A DNA stretch of 64,000 bases, taken from NCBI GenBank assembly GCA_028583685.1, contig JAMXIF010000003.1, positions 73,353,817 to 73,417,816 of the forward strand. The letters are read 5' to 3'. Below the pieces are notes generated by a model that was given only the letters and a program-made list of their open reading frames with translations, was not told the origin of the DNA and ran no database searches. The stretch is from Petaurus breviceps papuanus (lineage: Eukaryota > Chordata > Mammalia > Diprotodontia > Petauridae). The position numbers were made by a program, and so were the translations under genes. The stretch's first letter is position 1, and every line of letters begins with the position of its first letter. Of this stretch, positions 33,660 through 44,405 are shown piece after piece.

Positions 33660-34498
33660 AAAAGTGACATGGTCAGAACTATTTCTTGTGAAGATTATTT
33701 TGACTGCTTTGTGGAGGGTGGGTTGAAGATGGTAGATCCTGGAAGCAGAGGGACTAAGAAGGTGGTTATTATGGCAGTTAAGGCAAGAGGCAGTGATAGT
33801 CAATCTGATCCAGGTTAGTGGTCATGTGAGCGAAAAGTATGAATTCAAGAGATGTCATGGAGGTTGAACTGGAAAAAAATAGTAACAGGGTGACTGGGAG
33901 GTTGATGGTGCTTTCAACAGAAAAAGAGATTTGGAGAAGCAGGTTTAAAGGGGCAGATTAGTCAGTTTAGGATACATAGAATTCAAGATGCTGAGAGGAC
34001 AACTAAGTAGAGACATCCAGAGAGCAGGTGGTGATAATGAAATTCAGAAGGAAGGTTAGGGATGCATATATAGAATTGGGAGCTGTCTACATAGAAGTGG
34101 TGATTTAATCTATGGGAGAAGAAGAGATTACCAAGGAAGAGAATGTGGAGAGAGAAGAGAAAAGATCAGAAGACAGAGCATAGGGGGATACCAATTTCTA
34201 GAGCATAGGAGATGGATGATAATCCAACAAAGGAGAATGAGAATGAGCAGTTGGACAAGTGGAGTAAGAGCTATGAGAGGCTAGTATGACAGAAGCTGAC
34301 AAAGGAGAGAGAATCTAGAAGTATGGAGTGTTTAAAAGTGTCAAAAGCTGAAGGGAGAACATGTAGCAATGAAGACTGAAAAAAAAGCCTTTGAATTTAG
34401 CTTTTAAGACATCATCATTAATCTGGCAATTTCAGTCGAAAGGAGGAGTCAGAAGTCACATTTAAAAGGGTTAACATGTTAGTGGGGGATTAACATGA
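33660..34498. repeat. L-rep, long body
   Basis: Reads gtgacatggtcagaactatt, attttgactgctttgtggag, ggttattatggcagttaag, agagacatccagagagcagg and gtttaaaagtgtcaaaagct. This is one of the longest L-rep segments in the window. Confidence 0.5.
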
Positions 34499-34502
34499 TG
34501 AA

Positions 34503-34672
34503 TTGCAAATAATATTAGCTTTGGAATTTTAGGAACTGGATATGAATTCTGGCTCTGTCACTTATTTCTTTTTTTAATGCTCTGGACCTCAGTTTCCTCT
34601 TTGATAAAATGAGACCATTGGACTAGATAACATCTAAGTTTCTTATCAGTCCTGAATCTCGGATCCTGTCAA
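34503..34672 (+). repeat. CORE-SINE inside the L-rep
   Basis: Reads ggatatgaattctggctctg, ctggacctcagtttcctctt, gaccattggactagataaca and ttatcagtcctgaatctc. Confidence 0.65.
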
Positions 34673-34679
34673 TAATGTA

Positions 34680-35285
34680 AAGAGATGGAGTTGGTGACTA
34701 TGGGGGAGTATTAGTGATCCTTTCTAGCAGCCTTTCTTGCTATGTAAGAGAGAAACAGGAGAGGATAAAAACTTGAGATGTTGGTAGGGTCAGGTGCAGG
34801 TTTTTCAAGAATGGGGAAGATATGAGCATATTTATAATATTTTCAGATAAGGGGAAAATAATACAGACTAAAAGACTGAAGACAAGTGAGAAGGAGAGAG
34901 AGAATGAAGGAAGGGAGAAGGAGAGGGAAAGGGAAGGAGGTAGGAAGGGAGGGAAAGAGAGAGAGGGAGAGAGAGAAAGAGAGAGAGAGGGAGGAGGGTG
35001 GAGAGAGAGGGAGGAGGGTGGAGAGAGAGGGAGAGGGGGAGCACAGGAGGTGGGGAGAGAGAGAGACTGAGCATGCTCAATTACAAAAGACTCTTGAAGG
35101 ATATGGAACAAGAAGGATCAAAGATACTAGTGGAGGTTTTGGCCTTGGTGAGGAGGTGGGCCATCCCTCCTCAAATATTCAATTAAATTAGGAGAGAATG
35201 TGTGAAGATACAGAAGGTTTATGGTATTGAGAAGGGAAAGTGTGTATGGGCAGAGAAAAAGTAGAAGTATAGATCATGGGAGCTC
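34680..35285. repeat. L-rep, distal part with purine tract
   Basis: Resumes after the SINE with gagatggagttggtgactat and tttttcaagaatggggaaga. The tract at 34888-35068 interrupts it, then gaaggatcaaagatactagt and ggccttggtgaggagg follow. Confidence 0.4.
34888..35068. repeat. Polypurine (GA/GGA) tract
   Basis: About 180 bp almost entirely of A and G on the + strand, with repeated gagagggaggagggtgga units near 34985-35030. It makes spurious Arg/Glu frames on + and Ser/Leu/Pro frames on -. Confidence 0.92.
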
Positions 35286-35469
35286 AGTGACCTGGGAGAC
35301 CCGGGTATTTGAGCTATACATTTTATAGACTCCATGTATTATAGGGCCCATAAGAAATTAACCTTTCCATATTTTAAAGTAAGTGATCCTTTTCACTTCT
35401 GTGTTAGCTTGTGCTTGAATTCTTCCTCCCAGGTATGGTTCTTAATAATTATATACTTTACTACAGTTA

Positions 35470-35690
35470 AAAATAACAGTAATAACTAGCATTTAAATAG
35501 CATTCTGAGGTTTGCAATCCTGGGAGGTAGGTGTTATTAATAACCCAATTTTATAGATGAGCAGACTGAGTCAGAGAGAAATTAAATGACTTTTCCAGGG
35601 TCACACAGTTAGTAAGTATCTGAGGCAGGATTTGAACACAAGTCTTCCTGACTCCAAGTCTAGGACCCTGTGAGTTACATAAACTATATG
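35470..35690 (-). repeat. CORE-SINE, antisense
   Basis: The + strand reads taactagcatttaaatagca, cctgggaggtaggtgttatt, ccagggtcacacagttagta and gtcttcctgactccaagtct. Confidence 0.85.
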
Positions 35691-36354
35691 CCTAAGTGGT
35701 GACATAGCAACCAAACTAGCATATTATTATTATTGCTGTCATAGTTCCACAGCTTTTATGACAAGACACTTTAGAAAGAAATATAGCTCAGAAAGATGGA
35801 GGATGTAAAAATCAACATTTCGACTCTACAATAACAAAAGAAAAAGAAAAGACATCTAAAGAAACAAATTTGGCTTCATAGGAAGCAATCTGCTGAGCTA
35901 AGATTTGAAAAGAATGTGTACAAATGATGGAAGAAGAAGCATATAACCAAGGACAAATACAAGAGTGGCACAGCTGTGTAAAAATAGTGTTGGGAAGGCT
36001 ACAACCCAGAATGAGCTGAGACATGAGAAAAATGCTATGGATAAGAAAAATAGTTTTTAAAATATATTTTTAGATCAAAGGAGCTCAGCAGATGCCTAGT
36101 AGATGATCCTGCCACCTACTTTCATAAAAAGATTGAGGCCATATGATGTGAGCTCCCTCATCCCCCCTCTCAAACCTCAAAACCTCTCTATGTCCTTACT
36201 CAAGCTCTCTTCCTTCCCTTTAGTATGATGGAATGAGAAATTCTCCTCTATATCAAGGATAATCCTTTCTTGCCACCTTGAGTCTATCACCTTTTGTTTT
36301 CTCTGGGACCTTGTCACATTAATCATCCTAACACCTTCACACATCTCTTGAGCT
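35691..36354. other. No recognisable feature
   Basis: Low-copy-looking. The frames here (70 codons on -, and part of a 109-codon frame on -) have no motif. Confidence 0.4.
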
Positions 36355-36480
36355 CTCCCTCTGTGTCTCTCTCTTTCTCTGTTGCTGTCTCTTTCTATCT
36401 CTGTCTCTCTCTGTCTTAGTGTCTCTCTCTTATTGTGTCTGTCTCTGTTTCTCTCTTTCTGTCTTTCTCTCTTGGCTGCT
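36355..36480. repeat. CT-rich microsatellite-like tract
   Basis: Interrupted TCTCTG, TCTTTC and TGTCTC units, pyrimidine-rich on the + strand. Confidence 0.85.
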
Positions 36481-36740
36481 TCTCCACTTCTACTGAGTGA
36501 AAGCAAGGGTTTCAGTAGGGAAAGGCATATTTTTGAAATGCAAAAGTCATTCAGATGATAGCTGAGAAAGTGATTCAGTTTTAGTTTTCTGGACTACAGT
36601 TTAAAACATAGGACTGACAGTCATCTGTCCAGGGAAGGAATAGACCTGACAGGGCTGAGAAATTTGTGGTTTCTGAGAGTCTGGTAAATTTAATCAAAAG
36701 GACTTTAAATAGAAAATGAAAAGGGAGGAAGACAATTACC

Positions 36741-36920
<180 letters not shown>

Positions 36921-37020
36921 GCTAGATATCATAGAGAGTATCTAGAATATAAGGAGAAAAATAGTAGATATTCCCATAAATTTATTGGAGGAAAAAATAC
37001 AAAGGCCAATCCTAAATAAT

Positions 37021-37327
37021 TCCATAGTCATTTATTAAGTATTTATTATGTGCCAGGCACTGTACTAAGTGTTGGGAATACAACTAATAAAAAGAAATAC
37101 AGGTTCTGTCCTCAAGGAGCTTACAATCTAAAATGGGTGACAGCATACAAAAGGAGGCAGGAAAGTGGGGCAAGGGGTATAATACACCAATGGATACCCA
37201 AAGTGGGGGCATCTTGTTCCATGGAGTTGAAAACAGGCAGAGAAGCAGATGCAAAGTGGAGTGAGCTGAGAGTCTAGTTTTTGCTCTCTATAAAGAAGAC
37301 ATTAGGAAAAGTTTGGTAAGTTGCTCT
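37021..37327 (+). repeat. L-rep-related repeat, 5' part (split by an LTR)
   Basis: Head ttattatgtgccaggcactg and gttgggaatacaac, ctcaaggagcttacaatcta, then gcatcttgttccatggagtt and gcagatgcaaagtggagtga. This second half is a variant not seen in most L-reps here. Confidence 0.5.
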
Positions 37328-37892
37328 TGTTATGGGAATGGAAATTTAAGATCTTCCCTGCCCTTAGGCCCTTTGATAGGCGTAAGTGCACCTGGAGCCT
37401 GTAGGGATAGGCTTGGTTTTCAGGAATGCTTTTTGATTGGCCAGTGGGTCAAGAGGGTGGTTACATTCTCTGAGCCAGGAGAAGGCTATATAATCCCTGA
37501 TGTGAGACCTTGTTTTGGGGCTCACTTTGAGAAATGTTGTGTGATTTGACCAAATGAGACTCTGGGCAGCTGTAGAGCCCCCCTAGCTTTGAAAACCCAG
37601 ATGTTGATACTTCCCTCTCTGGTAACTGACTAGGTATGGATGTAATGGTCAGACAGTTGGAGGCTTGTCTGCTGAAATGTTTTTCTATCTTCTTGTAACT
37701 TCTGCTTGTAACTTCTGTCTGTATACTCTGAAGTTCAGGGTGCTGACATTTTCTCCTGAACTAGGTTAATGATATGTTTGATTGATTAAAGCAAGATTGT
37801 TAACCCATTTTGAGTTGCTTTCCTTTAGAAAAGCAGATCTAAGAATCTGTGTTGGCAACCACCCTGGGGACTCTGAGGTGCTTGCTGCTACA
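37328..37892 (+). mobile_element. Solo LTR, 565 bp, with 5-bp duplication
   Basis: A fossil LTR starting TGTTATGG and ending GCTACA, flanked by gctct at 37323-37327 and 37893-37897. It has a CCAAT-type box in reverse (gattggcc near 37435), a TATA box (ctatataat near 37486) and an ATTAAA polyadenylation signal near 37786, in U3-R order. No internal region remains, so it is a solo LTR. A shorter, older sibling lies at 13590-14009. The 5-bp duplication fits ERV3/ERVL-like or class II elements. The family name is not assigned. Confidence 0.88.
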
Positions 37893-38080
37893 GCTCTCGA
37901 GCCTTCTAATAAGAGCAGAGAAGAGGCTGAAGGAGGTGATATAAATCAGGGCTTGAGTTAACAGCATTTTGGTGAGTTTAGAGGTGATGAGCTTTTCCTG
38001 GGAAGGCCATCTTGTTTAGTGGAATTTAAACCAGGCAGAGCCCCAGATGCAAAGTAGAGTGAACCAATAATAAAAGCCAT
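37893..38080 (+). repeat. Possible continuation of the split repeat
   Basis: ggccatcttgtttagtggaa and cagatgcaaagtagagtgaa resemble 37205-37265 upstream, so this is either a second copy or the rest of the split element. Confidence 0.35.
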
Positions 38081-38549
38081 GTCACACATGTCTATACACA
38101 AATGGAGAGAGGATGGATAACAAGCATGGTAGATAAGAGGAGAGAGATCATGGCCTATAGGCTGTACAAGACCCATAACATTGCCACTCCTGAATGCCAC
38201 CTGAACCAGATTAAAATGTAATTGGGAAATATTTAACAAAATAAAAATTCAATAATATATAGATAATACATATTAAAACCAAGTTAATATGAGGCCCATA
38301 GGGATACTTACATGCCCTGTGACTCCCATTTCTATTTGAGTTTGACACTAGGGGACTGAAGTCAAAGAGGCAAAAAATCCTTGTACTCTAGATTGTACTG
38401 GGGTTTGCTGAGTTGAATCCAGACTAAATTATAGGTCCAGATTAATATATTTTATTCAATATAAAGAAGATAAGTAAAAGTGAAGAATGAGGTTTAGGGT
38501 ATGAGTAGAGCCCTGGGATGGACTAGCATTTTTAATTAAGAAGATATAA
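38081..38549. other. No recognisable feature
   Basis: AT-rich. Nothing assigned. Confidence 0.4.
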
Positions 38550-38975
38550 TTATATGAAAGAATACAAAAACCCTAGTGGAGAAGCATGATGGAGAACATT
38601 TGGATTAAAATCAAAGGAGAAAGAGACAAAATAAAAGCATACTCCAAATTACATGGAGAGAAAGAGGAAACAGATAAGGAATTAAGGAGAGATCACAAAC
38701 CCATCATCGAAGGATGATATAGTTCAGTGATGGAGGACTTTAATTATCCAAAAGTCTTCTAGAGCTGGTCAAAGAAGAAAGGCTACTACTTTAAAATTTA
38801 TTTTACTTACTTGATGACTCTATGCTTCAAAAAGTTAGAGAAATATATGAGGGGGACGTACCAATGCGGAGGAATTAGTTGCTAGACTGGAAACGTTCAG
38901 AATCTTAGAATCAAATGACTGTCTTAGAATTTTATAACACAAGGAAAATTAAGCATAATCTAGCATGTACCCTCG
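38550..38975 (+). mobile_element. CR1/L3 relic, endonuclease end
   Basis: The block gatggaggactttaattatc followed by ctagagctggtcaaa matches the end of the CR1 endonuclease region (GDFN-like, here EDFNYP-like). It is the first of three collinear sense fragments continuing at 39860 and 43790. Confidence 0.5.
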
Positions 38976-38979
38976 CCTT

Positions 38980-39103
38980 TTTTTTTCTTTATAGTTAAGT
39001 GACTTGACCAGGGTCAAACAGCTAGTAAGTATCTGAGACCAAATTTGAATTCAGGTGTCTCTGACTCCAGGCTGGGTGCTCCATCACTATACCACCTACC
39101 TGT
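38980..39103 (-). repeat. CORE-SINE, antisense
   Basis: The + strand reads gttaagtgacttgaccaggg, tcaaacagctagtaagta and ctgactccaggctgggtgct. Confidence 0.75.
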
Positions 39104-39324
39104 GTAGGAGAAAGGTTAGAAGTGAAGAAGGAAAATTACTTTAGCTGAAGAAGAAGGATTCAAGGAGAATAAGGAAAAGGACAAGCAGAAAAATCTCTGA
39201 AGAAGGAGAAAAAGGAATGGAACAGAAAGAGAAGGAAAAGGAATAAAGAAGGAAAGTAGAAGATACAAAATATTGACACGATCCTATAAGAATAGAACAA
39301 ACAACAGGGACAACAACAATAATT
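39104..39324. repeat. Purine-rich stretch
   Basis: Mostly A and G on the + strand (agaagaaggattcaaggaga, gagaaggaaaaggaataaag), not a regular microsatellite. Confidence 0.6.
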
Positions 39325-39325
39325 G

Positions 39326-39575
39326 TGGACAGTGAGGTGGGGCAGTGGGTAGGGCTCTGGTCTTGGAATCAGGAAGACGAATCTTCCTGAGTTCACATCT
39401 GGCCTTAGACATTTACTAGTGTGACCCTGGGCAAGTCACTTAATCCTGTTTGCCTTAGTTTTCTCATCTGGAAAATGAACTGAAGAAGGAAATGGGAATC
39501 TGATCCAGTATCTTTGCCAAGAAAACCCTAAATGGAGTCACAAAGTATTGGACACGGCTGGAAAACGAATGAATA
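39326..39575 (+). repeat. RTE-tailed SINE, full length
   Basis: Reads cagtgaggtggggcagtggg, tgtgaccctgggcaagtcac, agtatctttgccaagaaaac and a tattggacacggctgg end. Confidence 0.9.
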
Positions 39576-39859
39576 ATATCAACAAGATGCTAAAGTTCGC
39601 AGTGAACTGAGGCTGGTGATAGAAGGATGATGAATATCATTGTCCCTTACACAAATAGTGTTTAAAAAAATTGTATTAGGGAAAGGAAGAGGCTCAAAAG
39701 AAGACAGAACCCTGTTTGAGGGGGGAGGGGACAGTGATGATGACAAACGGAAGATTTATTTGATTATCTCATATTTTGCCTTGATTTTTTCCTTTACCAA
39801 GGAAAAAAGAACTTTAGCCTGGAAAGGGCAGAGCAAAAATGGACAATAGGGAGTATTTA

Positions 39860-40440
39860 ATACTTCAAGTAGGTCGAGAGATAATAAGGGAGCCCCAAAC
39901 CTGATTTGTTCATTTTACCAGGTTCAGGGGACCTCCATCCTTACATATGGAAAGAAAAGGCAGATGTAGCTACTGTTACAATCTTTCAAAGACTATGTAG
40001 TAGTACGAAGTACTTTAGGAGCGGGAAAGGGCAAATGTTAAGCTAATTTTAAAAATGGAAAGAAAATGGAAGATATGAACTGTGGGCCAATGAGATTGAT
40101 TTTGATTTCTGGCCAAGTTTAGAAAATAATATTAAAAGGGAATTTGTGAACATCTTGAATAAGGAGAGATAAGAGTCAGCACAGCTTCAGCAAAGATAGA
40201 GCGAGCCAGGCAAACTTCATTGCTTTTTGTTCTAAGGTAATGTAACTGGTAGGTTAGGTTAGGCTATAATATAAATGCAGTCTACCAGGATTTTACCAAA
40301 GCATTTGGTAGCCTCTGGAAAAGTTAAGAAGTTATGAGCAAAATGATACCTCCTTCATTTCAATGAATTACACATGAACTTGATTCAATGACGATACCCA
40401 AAGTGTAGTAACTAATAGTATGATATCAGCTTGGAAAAAG
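39860..40440 (+). mobile_element. CR1/L3 relic, reverse-transcriptase part
   Basis: Contains ggagcgggaaagggcaaatg, gggccaatgagattgatttt and gataagagtcagcacagctt followed by an FSKDRA-like RT segment, then taccaaagcatttggtagcc. The order matches CR1 ORF2 reverse transcriptase. It is heavily broken. Confidence 0.7.
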
Positions 40441-40449
40441 CTCGTCAGA

Positions 40450-40680
40450 CCTTAGAGGCACCTAGATGCAGGGTCTGGAGTCAGGAAGAGAAGACCTGAA
40501 TTAAAATATGAACTCAGATACTTACTAGCTGTGTGATTCTGGGAAAGTCACTTCACCTTTGTATGCCTCAGTTTACCCCACTATAAAATGGGGATAATAA
40601 TACTACCTACTTCCTTGGGTTGTTGTGACAATCAAAGGAGAGGGTATTTTTTAAAGTGCCTGCCATGTAGCTTAACCTTT
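40450..40680 (+). repeat. CORE-SINE
   Basis: Reads gcacctagatgcagggtctg, actagctgtgtgattctggg, gcctcagtttaccccactat and ggataataatactacctac. Confidence 0.8.
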
Positions 40681-41190
40681 GGCATCACTCTGGGCACCAC
40701 ACCCAGCACAGGGTGCCTGAATCAGGCAAGTTGACTTAAACCTTATAGAAACTACAGACCTCGGCCTGTTTCAAAGACAGGGAGTTTCTGAGTGGTAGGA
40801 GAGAGGAAAGGAGTTGTGACCTCCCAGAACAGACCTCCCTCTGGTGCCAGAGAGTCCAATAGATTTCCTAACAAGAGTCATTCTCTATACCAGACCAACG
40901 AGTGGTCCATCTCCTGCTTGAAAAGCTTAGCTGAAAGCAACCCACTTGAGAGCTTGCACTTTGGGAGAACTCATACTTTGAGAAAACTTTCATGATTAGG
41001 TTGTTTAGCCTTATATCAAATCCAAAGTTACACTCCAGGCAGACACAAACTTGGAAGTGCTGATCTCTGGGATGGCCACCTGCCACCATATGGAAAAAGG
41101 CAAGGGTGTGGCTGTTCCTGCATCAGCACTTACCCAGAGTCCTCTCCCCTCCCTGACCACACAGTAAACATGACCTCACAGTTGATCTGA
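40681..41190. other. LTR-related patch, unassigned
   Basis: About 80 bp at 40814-40896 (gttgtgacctcccagaacag, cctccctctggtgcca, aatagatttcctaaca) nearly repeats part of the solo LTR at 42083-42602. The rest is unlike it, so this is either a related LTR group or a fragment carried by another element. Confidence 0.4.
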
Positions 41191-41194
41191 GTAC

Positions 41195-41345
41195 TTAACC
41201 CCTTCTTAGACAGGGCCCTGTGATCTTTCATAAATGCAGGGGCTGTCTTTTGTATTTTTTTTTGTATCCCCACCTATGCGGGATATATAAATTCCCAAAC
41301 AGTGCACAGCATATAGTAGGCACTTAATACACATTTATTGATTGA
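41195..41345 (+). repeat. L2-type 3' tail
   Basis: Reads gcaggggctgtcttttgtat, gtatccccacctatg and agtaggcacttaatacacat, ending in a ttgattga run. Confidence 0.55.
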
Positions 41346-42078
41346 CAGAGTTCCATCTCCTATCTTACATCCTCCTGCTCCTCCTCTTCCCCTCTCTTAA
41401 ATTGAGTACAGTGCCACAGAAGGCACTCTTCCCTCTTCCTTTCTTCCACTTTCCTTCCCTGTCTTGGCCTGCCCTAATGACCCTGGCCCCAACATTGTCT
41501 CAGTCATACCTCCTCCACTCCTTCCACAACACAGGCACCCCTCCCCTACGATCCAGGCTGACCCAGGCATACTCTAGTCTGAACCACCTCTGTGGCTTTT
41601 TAGCATCATTAAACTATGATCAGCATAGTGCAAACTATGTTTCAGGTATGGTCCCTAGCATCCTCCTGGGCATTATCCACAGAACCAATCCCAACTTAAC
41701 TCTTGGAATTAAACTTTTCACATACCCCCAACATAGCCCCAGACTTTCAACTCATCACCCCTGGCAGTAGCCCAGGAACCACACTCCACTCCACTCTTTC
41801 TACTCCTCCCCTCCCTGCCCACAATAATTTTCAGGGACCCCTAAGCTCCTGTTCTGGGGAATGAGTTTTAGCTTTACAGAAATCCTAGACCCATCCTGGA
41901 AAGTCTGACCTCTGGGAGTGGCTGCCTTTCCCTGCCTCATGGAGTGTGAACGTGGCAAGGGGGAGGTGGCTCCTGCCCTAGCTGCTATGGCTCCTTCTCT
42001 GGCCCAGATCCCATCTTGATCAAGATCTTGCAGATAAACTGGGGACTTGACTCTTTCTGGGGTGAGGTCATAGGATCT
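41346..42078. other. No recognisable feature (C-rich)
   Basis: Pyrimidine- and C-rich sequence with a 142-codon frame at 41342-41770 that begins inside the L2 tail and has no motif. Probably non-coding or old retroviral internal debris; not resolved. Confidence 0.35.
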
Positions 42079-42082
42079 GTAC

Positions 42083-42602
42083 TGTTAGAGTTATGTACAG
42101 TTGCTTTAGGTACCCTTCAGGATTGGATTGTACAATATAATAAGCACTCTTCATACCAAAGCAAGATCAGAGCAACCTTTATTTTACACACAAAGACAAT
42201 ATATAGCAGTATTAAAGAAATATAGAAATATAAAGACAAAACTTAAAAGAGTGATAGAAATATTCACATACATCACCAAACAGGAGTTGTGACCTCCCAG
42301 AACGGACCTCCCTCTGGTGCCAAAGAGTCCAATAGATTTCCTAACAACAGTCATTCTCTATACCAGAAGCACCAACATCCAAGTTCACATGCAGGGGTGG
42401 GGAGGCCCTTGATAAGAACTCCCCAGCGTCCCAGCCGGGGATCACAATGCCTCAGGTGAAGCATCCTTTCATAGGCAAAGCCCCAAGGAAAAATATCAAT
42501 TTCCCAGAATATATACAGTTTCAAATGAAGAAAAAATTGACATGGCATGATTTAGCAACTGATAGGCTCAGCACCAGAAGGTACATTAACCCACATGATT
42601 CA
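42083..42602 (-). mobile_element. Solo LTR, 520 bp, with 4-bp duplication
   Basis: A fossil LTR on the - strand, starting TGAATCATG and ending CTCTAACA, flanked by gtac at 42079-42082 and 42603-42606. An AATAAA (as tttatt near 42178 on +) sits about 95 bp before the 3' end, and a tatatattctgg TATA-like word lies upstream. TG...CA ends with a 4-bp duplication fit class I (gamma-like, ERV1) elements. No internal genes were found beside it. Confidence 0.72.
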
Positions 42603-42606
42603 GTAC

Positions 42607-43011
42607 CTGACTGACTCTGCATCAGGGCTCAGTGAGACACAGCACAGGATATGTTGTGGCTGTGAACTGGACCAGAGTGAAGGAGCAAGACACCCATGAT
42701 TGATAAGGCAAAATGTCTGTGTTCTAAAGAACACAGGACTAATTCCATGTTCCTAGAAGGGTGGCCAACTCTTCAAGGAAGAGGAATTAGCCAGGTACAC
42801 TCTCACCCTTAGTCCTGGGAACGCAGACCCCATTACAAAGGAGAAAAGTAAACATGCATAGTCATATAGACCTATACATGTACAGGGAAGATCTTTATAC
42901 CTTATTAATCCTTCAGGATCCCAGTTTGAGATGGTAGATGGACAGAATCTGGGAGATGGCAACAGCTGGAGTCTTTCTGGGGTTTCAAAATCCTGGAGGA
43001 AAGACATAGAT
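42607..43011. other. No recognisable feature
   Basis: Low-copy-looking. An 84-codon - strand frame has no motif. Confidence 0.4.
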
Positions 43012-43118
43012 CATAGATTTTCAAATGAACTCTATTCCAGTTGGCTCACTTTCCAGAAAAGAAACTAAAACCCAGAAAGGTGAAGTGATTTGAACCAGGT
43101 CACACAAAATAGTAGGGC
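43012..43118 (-). repeat. SINE fragment, antisense
   Basis: The + strand reads gaaactaaaacccagaaagg, tgaagtgatttgaaccaggt and cacacaaaatagtagggct. Confidence 0.55.
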
Positions 43119-43250
43119 TAGTGTAGTGGAGAGAACACTGTATCTGGATTAAGAAACACTTGGATTCATATTTTCTTTCAGGTGCATATGAATAGAATGT
43201 ATGACCTTGGGCAAGTCACTTGACTTCTAAGGGTCTTAGTTCTAAATCAG
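43119..43250 (+). repeat. SINE fragment, sense
   Basis: Reads agtgtagtggagagaacact, cttggattcatattttcttt and gaccttgggcaagtcacttg, placed head to head with the preceding antisense piece. Confidence 0.65.
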
Positions 43251-43254
43251 TGAT

Positions 43255-43440
43255 CTTAAGAAGCAAAATTGTACTGCCTTTTCTCTGCTGATTATCTCTA
43301 ATTTATTCTGTAGACAGCTTAATTGTACATTGTTTTTCCCATGTTTTTCTCCCATTCGATTGTCATCTTCTTGAGGTCAGGGACTAACTTTTGCCTTTCT
43401 TGGATCCCCAGTTCTTAGCATGCTGTCTGTCTTGGGTTCC
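43255..43440 (+). repeat. L2-type 3' end fragment
   Basis: Reads gattatctctaatttattct, ttgaggtcagggactaactt and ggatccccagttcttagcat. Confidence 0.55.
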
Positions 43441-43789
43441 AATTATCAAATTCGCTGGTTCAACATGTGGAAGGTTTGTCTAGACAACTCTTTTGAAAAA
43501 GATTTTGAGATTTTATTTGACTGGAAATTCAATATGTCAATAGTGTCAAATGGCAATCAACTAACCTAATTCAGCCTTTGTTTATAGTAATGAATTTTTA
43601 ATTTGGGATCTATCAAGTTTTCATTACTATATTTATAATTGGCTTCTTTAATTTTATTTTGTTTTTTGAAAATATTGTTCAGAGAAAGGGCTCATAGATT
43701 TTGTTAGATTGTCCAAAATTTCCATAAAACAAAGAGGAATAAGCACTCATCTCTACTGAGGCGAATTCAGAAAGCTGTTAGTCTTCTCC
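43441..43789. other. AT-rich, no recognisable feature
   Basis: Nothing assigned. Confidence 0.4.
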
Positions 43790-44026
43790 TTTCCTGGTTA
43801 GGCTACAACCTGAATACTTTGTTTAATTCTGGATTATTAAGGACATTGATGAGTTAGAGAATGTCCAGAAGATAGTAACTAGAATAGTGAATAGGGCCTC
43901 TACAATCTTTGGAAGAACTTGGGATCTTTAGCCTAGGGAAGAGAAAAATTTTAGGGGGAGATCTGATAACTCTCTTCAGGTATTTGAAAGTCTATCTTGT
44001 GTAAGAGATACTAGAAGCAATACGGT
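43790..44026 (+). mobile_element. CR1/L3 relic, ORF2 C-terminal part
   Basis: Translates in pieces to LQPEYF, then IDELENVQK and TRIVN, and further on EEKF and GDL-like blocks, the usual CR1 end (LERVQ...ATRMV...LEKRRLRGDL). DNA landmarks are gacattgatgagttagagaa and tttagcctagggaagagaaa. A SINE cuts it at 44030. Confidence 0.78.
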
Positions 44027-44029
44027 ACA

Positions 44030-44215
44030 GTGGAGATTATGTGGGATTTGAAATAAAAAAGATTTGAATCCTATCTCTGTTACTACCTGTGTGTTAATGG
44101 GCAAAAATCTTAACTTCCCATGGCCTCAGTTTCCTCTTCTGTGAAATTAGGATGTGTGTGAATGTGATGACCTCTAAGGTCCCATCCAGCTCTAGATCTA
44201 GGACCCTAGGAACCT
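44030..44215 (+). repeat. CORE-SINE inside CR1/L3
   Basis: Reads gcaatacggtacagtggaga, gatttgaatcctatctctgt, cctcagtttcctcttctgtg and ctctaaggtcccatccagct. Confidence 0.8.
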
Positions 44216-44405
44216 ATGAGTTACAGAGGCAAGTTGGGTAAAATTTAAGGAAGAACTTTCTACAAAGTAGAATTATACAAAAGTGTAATCAGTTGCCTCA
44301 AGAAGTAGTATATTTCACCTGATTATAGACCTTCAGGCAAATATATAAGGAATCTTCAGGTTCTGATATGGCTTGTATTGGATGTCATTTGAGGGTCCTT
44401 AAAAG
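44216..44405 (+). mobile_element. CR1/L3 relic, 3' UTR end
   Basis: Resumes with aatttaaggaagaactttct, cagttgcctcaagaagtagt and gaccttcaggcaaatatata, the CR1/L3 3' region. Confidence 0.7.

Noticed and set aside
41342-41770. 142-codon open frame on the + strand
   Set aside because: It begins inside an L2 3' tail and has no motif. C-rich composition favours open frames by chance.
40814-42368. A paired-LTR provirus between the two similar 80-bp blocks
   Set aside because: Only the 42083-42602 block has LTR ends and duplications. The 40.8-kb block lacks them, and the sequence between shows L2 tail and no retroviral motifs.
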